Shown: positions 1 through 12,179, counted from the first letter of the stretch. The stretch: DNA of 64,000 nucleotides from Casuarius casuarius (GCA_003342895.1 PTFA01000191.1:1855992-1919991); one strand, 5' to 3'. The notes: generated by a model not told the origin, from the sequence alone. A program made the numbers and translations.

Positions 1-2860
1 AATACGTGGCAAAGCCAGGAACTGAAGTCCATTCTTCCTGAAACCCCAGGCTGGGCCCTTTGTTATGAATCAGACACCTAATGCTTTGTGGAAAATAACA
101 GATTTCAGTAAACCCAGAAAGGGGACGTGTGTTATTACATATTCCATCGAAAAATGAGAACTGATTATTTTTCTTTTCTAGAAGAATAGTGGTGATGCCT
201 TTGGCTTTCAAAGACATCCTCGATTGTGCATGAAAAAGTCCATATACAAACAATGCTTTGGTTTACAGGGGCTTTTCTTTGCTCCGGTGTCACAGTTTCA
301 GCCGCACAAGCCATTCTGTCTGGGTTATGCTTCACTCCTTCAAGAAAGTTTGATGTGCTTCGGGCTGCCAAGCCGTATCTTATATTTACTCAAGGAAGCA
401 GGGCTTCTCAACATTTCAATCACAGGAAGGCAGGAGCTGCAGATTCTTTCAGCCACCAACGGCCCTTTCAGAAATGTTGTTTGTTGAAAGGTCAGGCCTT
501 CACATCCGTTTTATTATTATGCTACTTGAAATGCTTGCAATGGGATGCTGAGGTGCTTCCTTACATTTAAATAAGATGAAGAAATAATCTATTCTGATCT
601 GATCCCCTTGTGCATCATTACCACGCTCACCTTCAAAACTGGTATATAAGACCCAACAAACATAAAACCCTGGAGCTGGACCTCCTTGTATGAAACTCAA
701 GGCTGCCCTTTCCACAACAGGGCAAACAGAGAGCTAGGAATTCAATACATTTTGGGGAGAAAAAAAAAGATCAACAGGAAAATGCCAATCAAGGTTTTAT
801 TTTCTTGCTGTGACTTTGACTCAGGGCAGAAATGATCCTTCCTCATTTAAAGGGCTGCTGGGTTCCCAGTTCTTCTCAGGCGATTATGTACCAGAATCTG
901 GACTTTGCTAAGCACAGTTGTTGAACAGGGAATAAAGCACAGGTCTTGAACCCAAGATGTTTTTAATTGTAGACACAGAAGAAATGGACTGGGCCACATG
1001 GCAAGCAGTACATTGAAGTAGGTTGGACAACTAGCAGGTGGATGTACTTAAATCCTCTTCAAGTCATTGGGAAATGGGCCTGGAGGGAAAAGCATGAAGG
1101 TTCTTGACAGGAAGGAGACTTCCAGATGTAGGAAGTGGCATGGAAAAATGTCAGTAAATCTTCCTGTAATAATCAGTGAAACAAAATGGATCCAGTCCAA
1201 AGGTCAATGCAGTTGTTGCAGAGATTCCTACCCTCTTTGGATCGGGTCCATAATTAAATTAGTGTACTCCTGTATTTTCAAAGAGACTAATAACCCATGG
1301 TCTGTTCCCAAACATGACCTATTATGAAGTATATTGTCCAAACCTCGGTGAAGTGCTCTGGCATGCTTCTTGCTTGGAGAATGCTCTGGGGAAAGGCGGT
1401 GGTGTGAGATAACCCATCTGTGAGCAGAGCGTTGGGTCAGATGTACAGATGGATGGCTGGCATCCAAAGACACTTCCTTCTCCCCAATTCCTTGGTCTTG
1501 TGAGGGATGATCACCAGACAAGATGCACAGCTGTGCCAGAATTATGTGAAAGGCTTAGCTTCGCCTGAGTGGTGGAGAGGGCAGCTGTTTCCATCCAACA
1601 TGAGCACACAGATGTCCGAGTTGCATTCTGCCACTGAGACCATGGCAATTAGAGCTGAGACCATAAAATTAACAGCCCCATCTGCAGTATTAGTTACAGC
1701 CTGCTAAAGCAGTATGTAATTAGCTATGATCCCTGATGTGGTAATACATACAGGGTTAAATTGTTAAAAGACCACAGCTTCCAGGGATACACAAAAATAA
1801 AAAGACCATATGTCCCAAATTGTGCAGGTCTCGCTGCCATTTCACCAAGGTACCTAGCGGCTTTGCAAAAAGGCCAGAATAGCGACAGAGCTGTAGAAAA
1901 ATCTCTGCCCTATGAGCAGTCATAAGAGGGCTGCTGCTACAGGTGGACTCAGAGGGAAATGTTGTTTGCAAGGCCTTTCAGGGCAGTGGATAGTCAGCAG
2001 GCACAGGATCATCCCAGCCCCTGGTGAACTCTGAGGACCTTTGCTACGCCTTTACTCAAGCTGCTCCATTGCTCTACCTCTTTTCTTGTTTTCTGAAATT
2101 TTGAGTTAAACCAAAGATATGAATACCCACTGTTAAGGATGGTCACACTGATTTTTAAATGGCTTCTTAAAAAAAAAAAAATCTCATGTCAAAACTTCTG
2201 CCGGGCTATGAGTTGATACTATTTAGGGATCAGGTCTCTGGCCTTAAAAGACATGTCTAATTTAATTGAGCTGTCAAATTCCATTTTAAATCATTTTTTA
2301 AGGGTTTCCTCAGTAGTACTGCCTTGGAAAGTGATGGTCACACCACCTCCCGGTATCCTGGCATTGCCTTTATTCTCTGTGGACAAAGTGAAATCTACCG
2401 TGGCTCTGAATTGCTGGCTATTGTGCAATGTCTATGGTGGAGGGCAGAGGCTAGTGTTGTCTTCCAACAGCGATTTTGCAGGAAATCAAAGCACTCTGCA
2501 TTACAATACATTATTTCCTGCAGGGAGGGACCCTGCAATACAGGAAAACATCAGCATTTTTCTACAGTCATCACTTGTACTCTGGATGGCCCTGTTCAGT
2601 TCTGCTGCCTTATTTAGTATATGCCCCAACTGTGCAGTAAATGCCTGCCCACTGTGCCTGGGATCCTGCCACCCTTTAGGTGGAACCCCAGAAGCTGGCT
2701 GGCATTAAGTAAGTTTTCATGGTGTCTCTGTGACATTTGAAAGGGGGAGGGAAGGGAAGAGGTGGGGAGGGTTGGGTCGGGGAGGAAGGGTGTTCTCATA
2801 GCAAAGGTGCTGGGTTGGTTTACAGGGATCTAGAGTCACTTCCTCAGTTCTTGGCTGTCC
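1..2860. other. non-coding stretch, no gene seen
   Basis: No supported gene. The longest open frame (about 150 codons, + strand from 2253) has no recognisable domain, is overlapped by open frames in other registers and lacks a convincing donor, so it looks like chance. A run of A residues lies near 2169-2180. A purine-rich G/A patch occupies about 2735-2795. Confidence 0.6.
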
Positions 2861-2869
2861 AAGACTTTT

Positions 2870-3010
2870 CCATGAACACCGGCAAATGACTTAGTTTCTC
2901 TGTGTTTTGGTGTGCCATCTATAAAATGGAAAGTGCTAATCCCTTCTCCATCTTAGCTCTTGGGGCCAGAAGTGCTTCTTGCCATAATAGATGCTGTCCA
3001 AATATAAAGG
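2870..3010 (+). repeat. MIR/tRNA-derived SINE fragment
   Basis: The order of short motifs matches the MIR core and tail in sense direction: a 'gcaaatgactta' block, then 'tctctgtgttttggtgtgcc', then 'ctataaaatggaaagtgcta'. These correspond to the 'gggcaagtcacttaacctctctg...tctgtaaaatggg' part of the MIR consensus as I know it. The copy is decayed and its ends are approximate. MIR-type copies are old and widespread in amniotes, so this is an ordinary fossil insertion. Confidence 0.6.
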
Positions 3011-3224
3011 CTCTCCTGACTTTGTCCAGGGCCTCTAACCACAGTTGTAAGAATACTTACTGCAACTTACTATTTTTGAGAAACAGTAAGAAAGAATAGA
3101 CTTTTTGCTTGAACTGAGCTATTGTTCTTACTCATAATACAGCATCTTAAAATCTCAGCTGAGATCAGGACTTCATTGTGCTCTGTGTGTGTGTATGTAT
3201 GCATATAGTACATATATGTTATCT

Positions 3225-3445
3225 GGAGCTGATCTCATGGGAAACTGACAGAGAGGCTGAAGACAACGTTGCTTTCCTATTTAGTGATGGAAGAGACAAA
3301 TTGCAAGGACTCAGAGTAATTTGTCCGTGACCACACAGGGAGCCAGTGGCAGAGCTGGGAATTGCAGCCAAATCGCATGAGTCACCAGCCAGTTCTGTAG
3401 CTATAAGATCATCGCTTGCTTCCTCAGAAACATAGCTACATTTGA
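3225..3445 (-). repeat. MIR/tRNA-derived SINE fragment
   Basis: Read on the + strand, the block runs 'gggaaactgacagagaggct', then 'gaccacacagggagccagtg', then 'gcagagctgggaattgcagc', ending in a stretch resembling the gene-like head of MIR. This is the reverse-complement layout of MIR ('gaaactgaggcacagagagg ... ggtcacacagc ... gtggcagagctggga'). The match spans about 200 bp, making it one of the fuller copies in the window. Boundaries are approximate. Confidence 0.65.
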
Positions 3446-6400
3446 GTGTAGTAGTAAAGGGCATGGTTTTTTTCTCTGTTCTTTTATGAAGCAGTTAATA
3501 CTTTCTGTAAATGGGTAGTGAGCACAAGTTGTTTGTAACCTCTAGGGTAAAAGCTTTGTAAATAAAAGATCGGGACATGGTGATTGTTCATAACGTGGGC
3601 TATAAAGATAAGAGCTCGAAAGGTTACGCAAAGCCCATTTGGGCCGTTCTCAGGCCAAATAAAGGACATGTATTCCTTGTCCAGTGTTTGCATTCCTCGT
3701 TCCTTATTGCCACGAAGCAGGAACTGCGTTTGTGGTTTCAGTGGTGCAGGGAGATGTGCAGACTGCCTGGGCTGCTCCTGCCCAGCACTCCAACCGGCAC
3801 GGAAAGAGGCTAGACATCCCTAGAGTGGCTTGGGACTGTGTGCCTGCCTTTCACCCCCACTCCCTTCCTCTCAGTTTTTAGCTACTTGAGCAGAAATGCG
3901 ACCTGTTTGGCAAAAAACATAGCTCATCCCTTCTGGGAAACCAGTTGGAGGGCTCAGACAAGAAGGACTCCAGCATAGAGGCAGCTGCATCATGGCTGTT
4001 CTTGAAAAACCTTGGTCACTCTTCTCTGTCACTGTGGAAAAGGTGATCAGCATAGTGAACAGAAGTTTTCACTTGTCTGTGATTCAAAAATATTCTCATT
4101 GGGTTGTAAAAAATATCAATCCAAGTCTAAGAGCTTCAAAAAATCAAGGATTCTTTCCACTAAATCTGCCAGGTGGCTTCTATCCATGTAGTAAAGCCAT
4201 ATTATACTAATAGCAGTGACTTAGCATGCATGTGTCCTATAAAGCACATGTCCACCAAGTATGGCTTGCTATGTTTTTTTCCCTATCTTATGTGAACTGC
4301 GTTTGTTCTGAAGTGGTGTTTTGAGGGTGTATTTTGTTTTGAAAAATCTGACTCGAAAAATTATCTTGGTTCTTTTTTGAAGTACCCTTAAACCTTTGTG
4401 GCTGTCATTTAAATACAATTCTTTTGTTACACATTTTCCAGTTACATGAAGGGAAAAAAGAAGGTGTTTCCATAAAGCATGGACTCCTCATGATATTTAT
4501 TCTTTCAAAATATCGAATCTAAGTGCTGGTTGGATGTCCACGCTCTGTATGGTCCCATACTATAGCTTCTTCAAGTCAAAGGTTGCAAAGGTTCCTATCA
4601 ATTTTGAAGGGTTTGAGGATTTGGAGACGCTGGAACCATTCCTAACAAAAAAGGTATCTGAGCATGACACCTGGCATGTATTCATCTCCAAATTCACTTT
4701 ATTCTTACTCACCCATGGCAGTTACTGAGCCTCTCTCATTCATAATGCCATTATTGCTTGTAGATTTTGGGAGAAAATATTAGTATTTAGGGGTCAAAAT
4801 TCAATTTGCCAAGTGGAGGTGCTGGTCCCTGTCATGCCAGATCCTGAACCATAGATAGGGAACAGACTCCACTTTTACCTCACCACTTGCACTGGAGGTC
4901 CTGATCTTTGTCATCACGAGTGTGGGAGGAAAGACAAAGCTGCTCTCTACTGCCCAAAAGCGACCTCCTCAGAGAACTGCTTCCCATTCCCTACTGCTTC
5001 TAGGTCAACATGTGTATGCAGTACCTGTTGGCAAAGCCATCCTTCATTGCTCAGGCATGAGAGATGGAAAAAGTACTGAAGTCATCGATTTTATCTTCAT
5101 ATTGGAGGGACTCATTGCATCAGGGTCTTGTCTGACTCTAATCTCAGCTGACTTAACCAGTGGAGCTGTTACATTTTTTTCTGGGAGACTTTCCTCAGTG
5201 CAACTCCATTAAAATGAATACAGCAGAGGCTCAGCCAGAATGTCTTTTACTGACTATGTGAGGTCAGATAGCAGCAAGTTGAGAAGGACCTTGTTTGTAA
5301 AGAGATTCCTTGGAAATTAATTAGACTGCTTGGGGAGGCTTCTGAAAATGAGAGTTATGGGAACCTATCTGCCTGTGATAATGGTCTAAGCTTCATCGTT
5401 CAGCTAGCTCAGCTCCAGTTTACCTTGCCGTATCTCCTTGGTGCATAAGAAGTGTTTGCTTAGGGAAGTAATTAACATTCCAGCGCAGGATTCCCTGAAG
5501 GTTCAGAGGCTGCCAGGCTTGATAACACCAGGCAAGACCCAGCTCAGCAAGCTGTCACCACATCTTCAGTGGATTTGAGGAAGGAACAGCTTGGTATAAG
5601 TCAGCTTAGCAGAATTTGACCTGAAGTGGATAAAAGAATGATCCAGAGAGAAAATTGGTACCTTTTATAAGGAGTGTTTGTGTGGATCCTCAGCTTATAT
5701 CAAGTAGCACAGGTCTAACAACCTACACTATCAAAGTGTTGGGTGCATCCCTTTTTACTCTTCTGCCTCCCACCAGGGAAACTAAGGGGACCGTTTGCCA
5801 AACCCCATCAGGTGTGGAGCTGCTCCCTGATTTGAACTACTTGTTGTTCTATGACACTGCAAAGAGCTGCTGGCGTTGTTGGAAAGGCAGTCTTTTAGGC
5901 GGGGAAGTACAGGCCATGATGAAATCCAATCTGAAGCAGAAACTTCAGCTCTAAAAGGTTGGTTTTTTGCTTTTTTGTTTTTTTTAACGTGTAAATAGCT
6001 ATTTGTTTGGTGCTGCTCTGCACTGAATTGCTCAGCTCTAAAGTCCATTTAAATTAGTGGAAATTCTTCCCTTGACTTTGGATCAGGCTCCAATTAATTT
6101 TGCTTAGCCTCTATATGGAACTGCCAAAAGCAAAAACAGAGACAAAAATGCTTACTCAGGGCTTCAAAACAAAAGCACTTTATCTCTTTTACAGCACTAT
6201 TTATTTGTGTCCCAACAGGCAGGCTCCTCCCCTGCACTATGATAAACATGTGTCTTATAGGCATCCGTTGTTTGATTCGCTTACAGCAGGAATTGTTGAT
6301 TAACAGTGTCTTGGGCTGAGGTCAGTGGTATTTTTGTTCTGTTATATGACTATATCCTGAGAACACTGGCACCAAGCAAAAAATTTAAACACTGTCTCAA

Positions 6401-8460
6401 GCGGAAGAAGTAATATCTATTGGGTTCCAGTCTCCATCTCCAGAAATACTGGTGTCATTATTATTACCAAATCACCTGTTGATTAATCTTATTTTAAAGG
6501 ACTCATACATTTATGGGACATAGAAATGTCTTGCCTCTACTTTGGAAATGGGAAACCTGAGGCAAATCCTTGGCTGGTGGAAGCCAGTGGAGTTGCAGGT
6601 ATTTGTACCAAGAGAGATCCATGAGGCTTCACAGGTCTGGGAGTGAAAGCATTTCTCAGCCAGGCAAGCTGCACTATAGGAAGTGCTTTCCTCTTCCAGA
6701 TCAGTTGGTCCCCTTTCAGGAGCAGAAGAGGAGCTGTGGAGGAGAGCTTTGCTGGGGTGCCTGTTTGGGCCCATGCACCTCTTCTGCAGAGATGAAGTCT
6801 TGGATGGAGATCCTGATTTCCAGGAGGAATAAATAGGCTGGCGGTTGCCATACTAGCCTGGAGCATAGGCAGATGGACCTGGATCTCCCCTGGTGTCTCA
6901 GATTTCTTCTATGACCTTGGCTGAGACTCTGTGGTGATTTCTGTGTCCACAAACCCACTGAGGAACCTCAGTTTATGAATGAAGAATGGGAAGCGCGGAC
7001 GGAGCAAGGGGGTACCTGCACCGCAAGCATGTCCTCCAGCTGAGTTGCTGTAGGCAGTCTTAAGGCATCCTTTGTGCTCTCATCTTTCTGATGTCCTGAT
7101 ATTTATGCACAGTCTCATCGTCTCCCTCCATGTCTCAGTCTAATGTTTTCATCTTTGCATTGCTAATTAGCTATCTACAGAGGGAAATGGGTACCTCTCT
7201 ATGCTACATCACATTGCACAGTTTCTGAAGCTTTTGGAGCTCATTTTTATTGCCCTCCCCCAATCTGAAATAGCCCGAGCTTGTTAATTTTGGGACTTCA
7301 CTATGTAGATTACATTTCCTTTGCCTCACAGTGGACATGGAAGAGGATTAGGCAGCAGTGATGTGTGATTCTGCAGATATTTAGAGAGTCTGAACATATT
7401 AATTATGTTGTTGCTAAGTTATTGGATCCCTTTTTCTAATAACCTATGCTTGAAGCATGGTCAAGAGTTTTGATGGACATTCATGGATTCATTGCAGATC
7501 AGTTAATAAATACAGATTAATTAGGGTACAGCCCTGAGGCTACACTCCCATTCACATTACAGTAACTGAGAATGAAGAGACAATAAAGAAGCCTTGTGGT
7601 GAGTGTCATTATAACTCGGTCTTCTGTAAGACTTATTCTACTGGCAGGATGATGTGAAGGCCTCTGATCTAGAGATGTGGAAGCCAGAAGCTCCCCCTTT
7701 CAACAGTTTAATTTTTTCCACATTTTAGTGATACATCAACAGGTCAAAAATACATTTACATATCTTGTATCAGTTGAATCTACAGTGAGATTACATTAGC
7801 ATCATTCAAATGTGAAGTATTTATACTGTTTCATTGCACTGCCTTTTATGTTCTAGCTAAATAATGCCCAATTACAACTATTTCCCATTTTTATAATTTG
7901 GTGTGCATCAATAAGAAATCTTGCAGACACTTCCATTTTTCTGCCTCCCACAATATCTGCCATGCTTGTTTTTCCCAGGAGTTGTATGTTGTTAGTCTGT
8001 CTGCAAGGGGCTTTTTGGTTGAGGGCTTTTGTATCAGAACAGTTACACTGGTATTTTCCATTTTGCCTGCATAATTATGGTGGAATAAAGAGAGCTTAAA
8101 GCAGGAGCTTCCTTCCCTTATAGAGGTAATTTTCATTGGACCTGCTGGTTGTAATTTCATTCATGTTTTCAGGACTGTGGTGATTTAGTGGGATGGTATG
8201 AATGATGGAATATGTGTGTGTCGAAAGTGATGTAATATTTTGTGTAAAGGAGATGCACGTTCTTTGGAGAGCAATCATCAGCTCTTGAAAACAGAGAGCC
8301 AAAGCATGGGTGTTTATGACTCCTTGATAATGGTGTGGGGGTGCATCTGGGGCCTAAACCAGAAATCGCCTTGCAGGCTGCCTCTGGCAATCACTGCACA
8401 ACACGCTGAGAAGGGCAGGGGACGCTTCTGCCACCCGAATGGGTTTGAATAACAGTGTGG
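3446..8460. other. non-coding stretch, no gene seen
   Basis: No supported gene. The stretch is mixed AT-rich sequence with short open frames only. A short protein-like frame at about 4575-4650 ends in a possible donor (AAAAAG|GTATCT) but has no good acceptor. A possible sauropsid fold-back repeat lies at 5135-5222. A MIR-like scrap ('gggaaacctgaggcaaatcc') lies near 6550. Confidence 0.55.
5135..5222. repeat. possible sauropsid fold-back repeat copy
   Basis: The motifs 'ctcagctgacttaaccagtg' and, further on, 'gtgcaactccattaaaatga' resemble the 'gtaactccattgacttcaatgg' core of a palindromic repeat that I recall as common in turtle, crocodile and bird genomes. The copy is badly decayed and the family assignment is from memory, so this is tentative. 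Confidence 0.3.
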
Positions 8461-8464
8461 CACG

Positions 8465-8467
<3 letters not shown>

Positions 8468-8555
<88 letters not shown>
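8468..8555 (+). repeat. pure G homopolymer, 88 bases
   Basis: An uninterrupted run of 88 G residues, preceded by GGGA and followed by CGGTG. It produces long glycine or proline frames in several registers (about 8314-8690), which are artefacts of the run and not genes. It could be a true expanded homopolymer, expected to form G-quadruplexes, or a sequencing or assembly artefact. Two-colour short-read chemistry reads missing signal as G. Confidence 0.9.
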
Positions 8556-8559
8556 CGGT

Positions 8560-10915
8560 GCAGGAGAGCACACCTACTAGCCTGCTCTGCAATATGTGTT
8601 GGAAACACTGGAGTTGGCGCCGAGGTGGCCATGGGAAGGGCTCTGCAGATAAGCATCTGGATCCTGCAATTGTTATCCAAAAAGGAGTAGCAGGAGGAGA
8701 AAGGTGGGGAAGAATAAAAGATCGTCCCAGTCCTGCAGCCCTCTCAGAACAATGAGGGCAAAGCAGGGCTGAGTCTGCTTTAATAAAGCAGCCAAGGAAA
8801 AACCCAAATGCTCATTGCTGTTATATTTGTCTCTCAAGTGAGAGCAAAATTCCAGCTTGACTCTCAGTGCTCGCACAGATTTTCTTGCAGTTGAATTATG
8901 TTGTTTTTCCCTTCCATCATATTTGTACAAAGCATAAACTTTCACCTGCAACTTTTTCTTTCATTCTTTGAAATTTATCTTCACATCTCCAGGAGAGATA
9001 CTCTTGTGAAGGAAGAAAGCAGGTCAGATTCTCTGGCTCTGTTAGAAGTTCAGTAATAAAATTGCTCACTCACTGAGGTGTTTTTGTACACTCATGATCT
9101 TGTTAAGGGCAAAAAGGGGAACACATGTGAAGCCAAGAATTTATTGTCTAATTAAGAGTTTCAATAATGTAACCAAAACAGAACAGTTGTTATTATTAGT
9201 CCCACTGCAATGATACTAATAGAGTCTAAATCATCTAATTAATACAAAATAAATATCCTGGACAATGCTACGTTTAAAAGATGTTATACAAGAAAACCTC
9301 CTAGTGCTCCCTTCTTTCTTGGGTGTGATATTCCCTCTTCCACCATTCCTCCAAGTCCTGAAGCCAACAGCACTGCAAGCTGTCAGCGCTCTGAGGTCTG
9401 TGGCAGGAGAAACACGATGGTCATGGTGGGGGTTCTTTCTCCTTTTTGCCTGCAGAAGCGTGATGATGATGATGATGGCTTCTTCCTCCTCAGTCCGGGC
9501 CGACTCGGGTTTATTTTTTGTTTTTCTAGCCCAGTCTGCCTGCATGCTCCTCCTTTCCAGTGCTCCCTACTTAGCTGTTTTTTTTTTCTGTTCTTTGCTG
9601 CCTCTGACTCTGGTTTACCTAGTCCACAGGGCAGCACTCTTGGCCTGGGGCTGTGACTTGTGTTCCCAGGATGGGACTGCTGGGACCATTTTGCATCCAC
9701 GACCTGCCACCGCACGCCTCACTCTTCACTCACAGACAATGTAGTCCCGGTGGGTAACTACTGGTGTTCAGCAGGAACCAGAGCAAAACCCAGATTTGGG
9801 CAATAGCCACCTGATTGCTAGATAATTGCTTTTATAGCTAACCATGCTAAAATGAGCTCTAGCCAAGACAAACCCAGGCAGATCTTGAAACCCTGCACAG
9901 TCATATTGGTACAAAGCCTTTTACTAGTAATGCCAAAAATTTTATTTACCGGGCTACACCTTCCAGCTCTCATAATTTGATCCCAAGTCCGGTATGTGTT
10001 TGTTTTTCCCTTAAAGTCTCAGGTGCTGGATTGAGTAGGTTAACTGAGAATTTCTAATTTGCTGAGGGAGCTAAGTAAGGCTCTGTTAGCTCTATGACAC
10101 CAGACAAATATGGGGTGAGAATCCACAGCACCAGCTAGGAAATATAAAAAGTATTTCTTTGCTTAAAACAAAGAAAAAACTTAGCAGAATTTTTTCAAAA
10201 CAATCATGATTTTTTGGAACTTGACTGGTAACTTTTTTTTTTTAAACCATTGGGATAACTAGAGTGATCCTAACAACCTATTTTCACCATGATTGCTAAA
10301 AGCAAACCCAGATCCACAGCGGCTGGGATGCCATGGCTCTTTCTGGGGTGGGCTGGGCAGCAGAGCTTTTGAACACAGGGCTGCTCAAGTGATCACCAGC
10401 AGAAGTACCTTCTCATGGGCATTTTCTGGGTTAAATCCAGCCTGTGGTATTACCTATAGGCTCACCTTAAAATACATAGAGGCATGCGTTAAGGAATGCA
10501 CATGCTTTGGCATAAGCATTGAAATCCATTTGTGGTGGTCGTTGTGCATATTAACGTTGGTATAAAGACTCCAAGCAATGTTTTGCCACTGCTCGAAGTA
10601 GCACTTCAAGGCTGAAAGGGATGGCTGAGGACAGATGGAGCTAGGGACGCACTCAGACGGAGTTTTTCGGGTGGGGCATGATGCCTCGCTGTACTCTGCC
10701 ACCAGCTGCCGAGCTCTCCCACTCCGCACAGGGTTTGCAGTGGCCACATCCTCCCTTCTCGGACTTCTTTGACCGTATCCTGCACAACAATGCAGCTGGG
10801 ACTTGACAGAGCGAAGCCATCAGGGGGGTGTTTCTTTAAGTAGCTGTGAGTCCTCTGAGCTACAAAAGGGAAAACCATAGCCATGCTTCAGTTTCTTCTG
10901 TCCCTCCCAGACACC
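8560..10915. other. non-coding stretch, no gene seen
   Basis: No supported gene. The 159-codon + strand frame from 9265 crosses a short (TGA)n microsatellite, is hydrophobic throughout because the strand is pyrimidine-rich, and overlaps open minus-strand frames. I treat it as chance. The part from about 10600 to 10900 is somewhat richer in GC and CpG than its surroundings. Confidence 0.55.
9461..9478 (+). repeat. (TGA)n microsatellite
   Basis: Five consecutive TGA/ATG trinucleotide units ending in TGG. Short and perfect. It gives a run of methionines or aspartates in two + strand frames, neither of which is supported as coding. Confidence 0.8.
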
Positions 10916-10919
10916 TGCA

Positions 10920-10978
10920 CTCTGTGGGCCGAATCCAACCCCGGCTGGAAGCAAGCGGAGTCTTTCCACTGACCTCAT
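10920..10978 (+). repeat. possible fold-back repeat copy next to the exon acceptor
   Basis: The sequence from 'gggccgaatccaaccccggc' to 'tttccactgacctcatttg' resembles one arm of the sauropsid palindromic repeat remembered as 'gggccaaatcct..agctggtgtaaat..gtagctccattgacttcaat'. Only one arm is recognisable. It ends about 32 bases before the candidate exon at 11011 and contains that exon's best branch-point match (CTGAC). Family assignment is from memory. Confidence 0.35.
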
Positions 10979-11010
10979 TTGTTAAATATTCTCTCCCCCT
11001 GTTTTTGCAG

Positions 11011-11153
11011 GAAGGAAAGGACTGAAAGATTAAAGGCTATATACACAGAAGGATATAAGCAAAAATTCATACCCTTAGCTGTCACAGAGTTAGATGAACC
11101 TGGACCTAAAAGCCGGGTCCATGTCCAAAGCCTTCTGGGGATTTGCACACAAG
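11011..11153 (+). CDS. candidate internal coding exon of an unidentified gene
   Basis: A 143-nt segment bounded by a strong acceptor and a usable donor. Upstream are a branch-point match CTGAC (about 10970), a pyrimidine tract at 10990-11006 and TTTTTGCAG ending at 11010. Downstream is CACAAG|GTGATG. Only one of three frames is open, entering with the last base of a codon and leaving after the first base of another, so it would need phase-2 and phase-1 partners. The 47 complete codons encode a soluble, charged peptide beginning KERTERLKAIYTEGY and including FIPLAVTELDEPGPKS. No membrane segment, signal peptide or low complexity is seen. I do not recognise the family. No partner exon is certain; the nearest candidate blocks are weaker. 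It could also be an exonised intron segment or a decayed copy, since part of its upstream splice region looks repeat-derived. Confidence 0.42.
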
Positions 11154-11399
11154 GTGATGTCCCCCTTTCTTCTGGTTGGGTTCAAAGCTGCTGATGGTCT
11201 TTGAGTACTCCAGCAGAAAGCATGGCAAGAGGAGAACAGGGCTGTCTTTTACCCCATCACTCTGTGATATGGGAGGTCTAGGGATCGATTTTTATCCTCT
11301 TCAAATTAAAAGTTTTATTTTTTTTTCCCCACATAAGCCTGCCTTTGCACTAAAGCAAAAGAAATTCTGAAGCTAGAACGCCCATTAATCCATCCTGAC

Positions 11400-11720
11400 A
11401 AAGCTGTTCCATTTTTTCATTGAATAAATCATCCTGAATAGTTTGTCATAATTCACACGAAATTATCATGAAACTCAGGAAAACTTATTAGGAAGCATTG
11501 CATATTAATATTGCAACACACTGTAAAGAAAGCCAGAGACAGGGAGCAGAGGAACTATGTTCATTTTGGCAGACATAAATATTAACTCTTAACTTATTCT
11601 TACAGAACTTCATTTGAGCAGGTGTGGAACCTGCACACATTAGGCAGTTTAATTAAGCAACATGCAGTTTAATTAGGCAATTCAGTAAAAAGAAAACATG
11701 ATTCCCATCTCACAAAGAAA
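11400..11720. promoter_or_regulatory. candidate conserved non-coding element with homeodomain-type sites
   Basis: An AT-rich block of unique-looking sequence just downstream of the candidate exon. It has several TAATTA/AATTA cores, 'cttattaggaagc', 'gcatattaatattgc' and a 20-bp tandem duplication around GCAGTTTAATTA at 11644-11680. The texture resembles vertebrate developmental enhancers, but conservation cannot be judged from one sequence. Confidence 0.25.
11644..11680 (+). repeat. 20-bp tandem duplication holding TTTAATTA sites
   Basis: GCAGTTTAATTAAGCAA (11644-11660) is followed, exactly 20 bp later, by GCAGTTTAATTAGGCAA (11664-11680), one mismatch in 17. Each unit carries a TAATTA homeodomain core. 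The spacing is two helical turns, so paired sites would face the same side of the DNA. Confidence 0.75.
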
Positions 11721-12140
11721 CACAGTATTGAAGTTACTTCCCCAAATATATGTGTTCAGAGTTATAATGATAGTACTAGCATTATTCCAGCCCCTAGGCT
11801 TGGATCAAAGTCAGCGATCCTCTTTCCATTGATGTTACCACACTGTGGATCAAACCCTCTGTGAGAGCAAAGTGGCAGTGAGGCATCTGACCCTGTGTTT
11901 TGCTGCTGCCAGCTCTGCCCCTCTGAGTCCTTGCAGTTACAGCAGATAGGTGAGTCACTATTAGTTTTGCATGGCTTTTTTGAACTGCACTTCTTGTATT
12001 GGCAGAACTTAAAACAGGCAACATATACCTGACTCTTTAGAAGGCATACATGGAAACGTACCATCTCACAGTTCAGATAATGGTTGGCACCGTCCTCTTC
12101 CTCTTCCCAAGGAGCTCTTCCCTGTCATATTTCTCAACTC

Positions 12141-12142
12141 TT

Positions 12143-12173
<31 letters not shown>

Positions 12174-12176
12174 TTT
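12141..12176 (+). repeat. (TTTA)n microsatellite
   Basis: About nine uninterrupted TTTA units. Simple tetranucleotide repeat, probably polymorphic. Confidence 0.9.
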
Positions 12177-12179
12177 TAC

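Noticed and set aside
8314..8690. Long proline- or glycine-rich open frames on both strands
   Set aside because: They are translations of the G88 run and have no coding sequence beyond it.
9265..9744. 159-codon hydrophobic + strand frame resembling a membrane protein
   Set aside because: Hydrophobicity comes from T/C-rich sequence. It crosses a (TGA)n repeat and is overlapped by open minus-strand frames.
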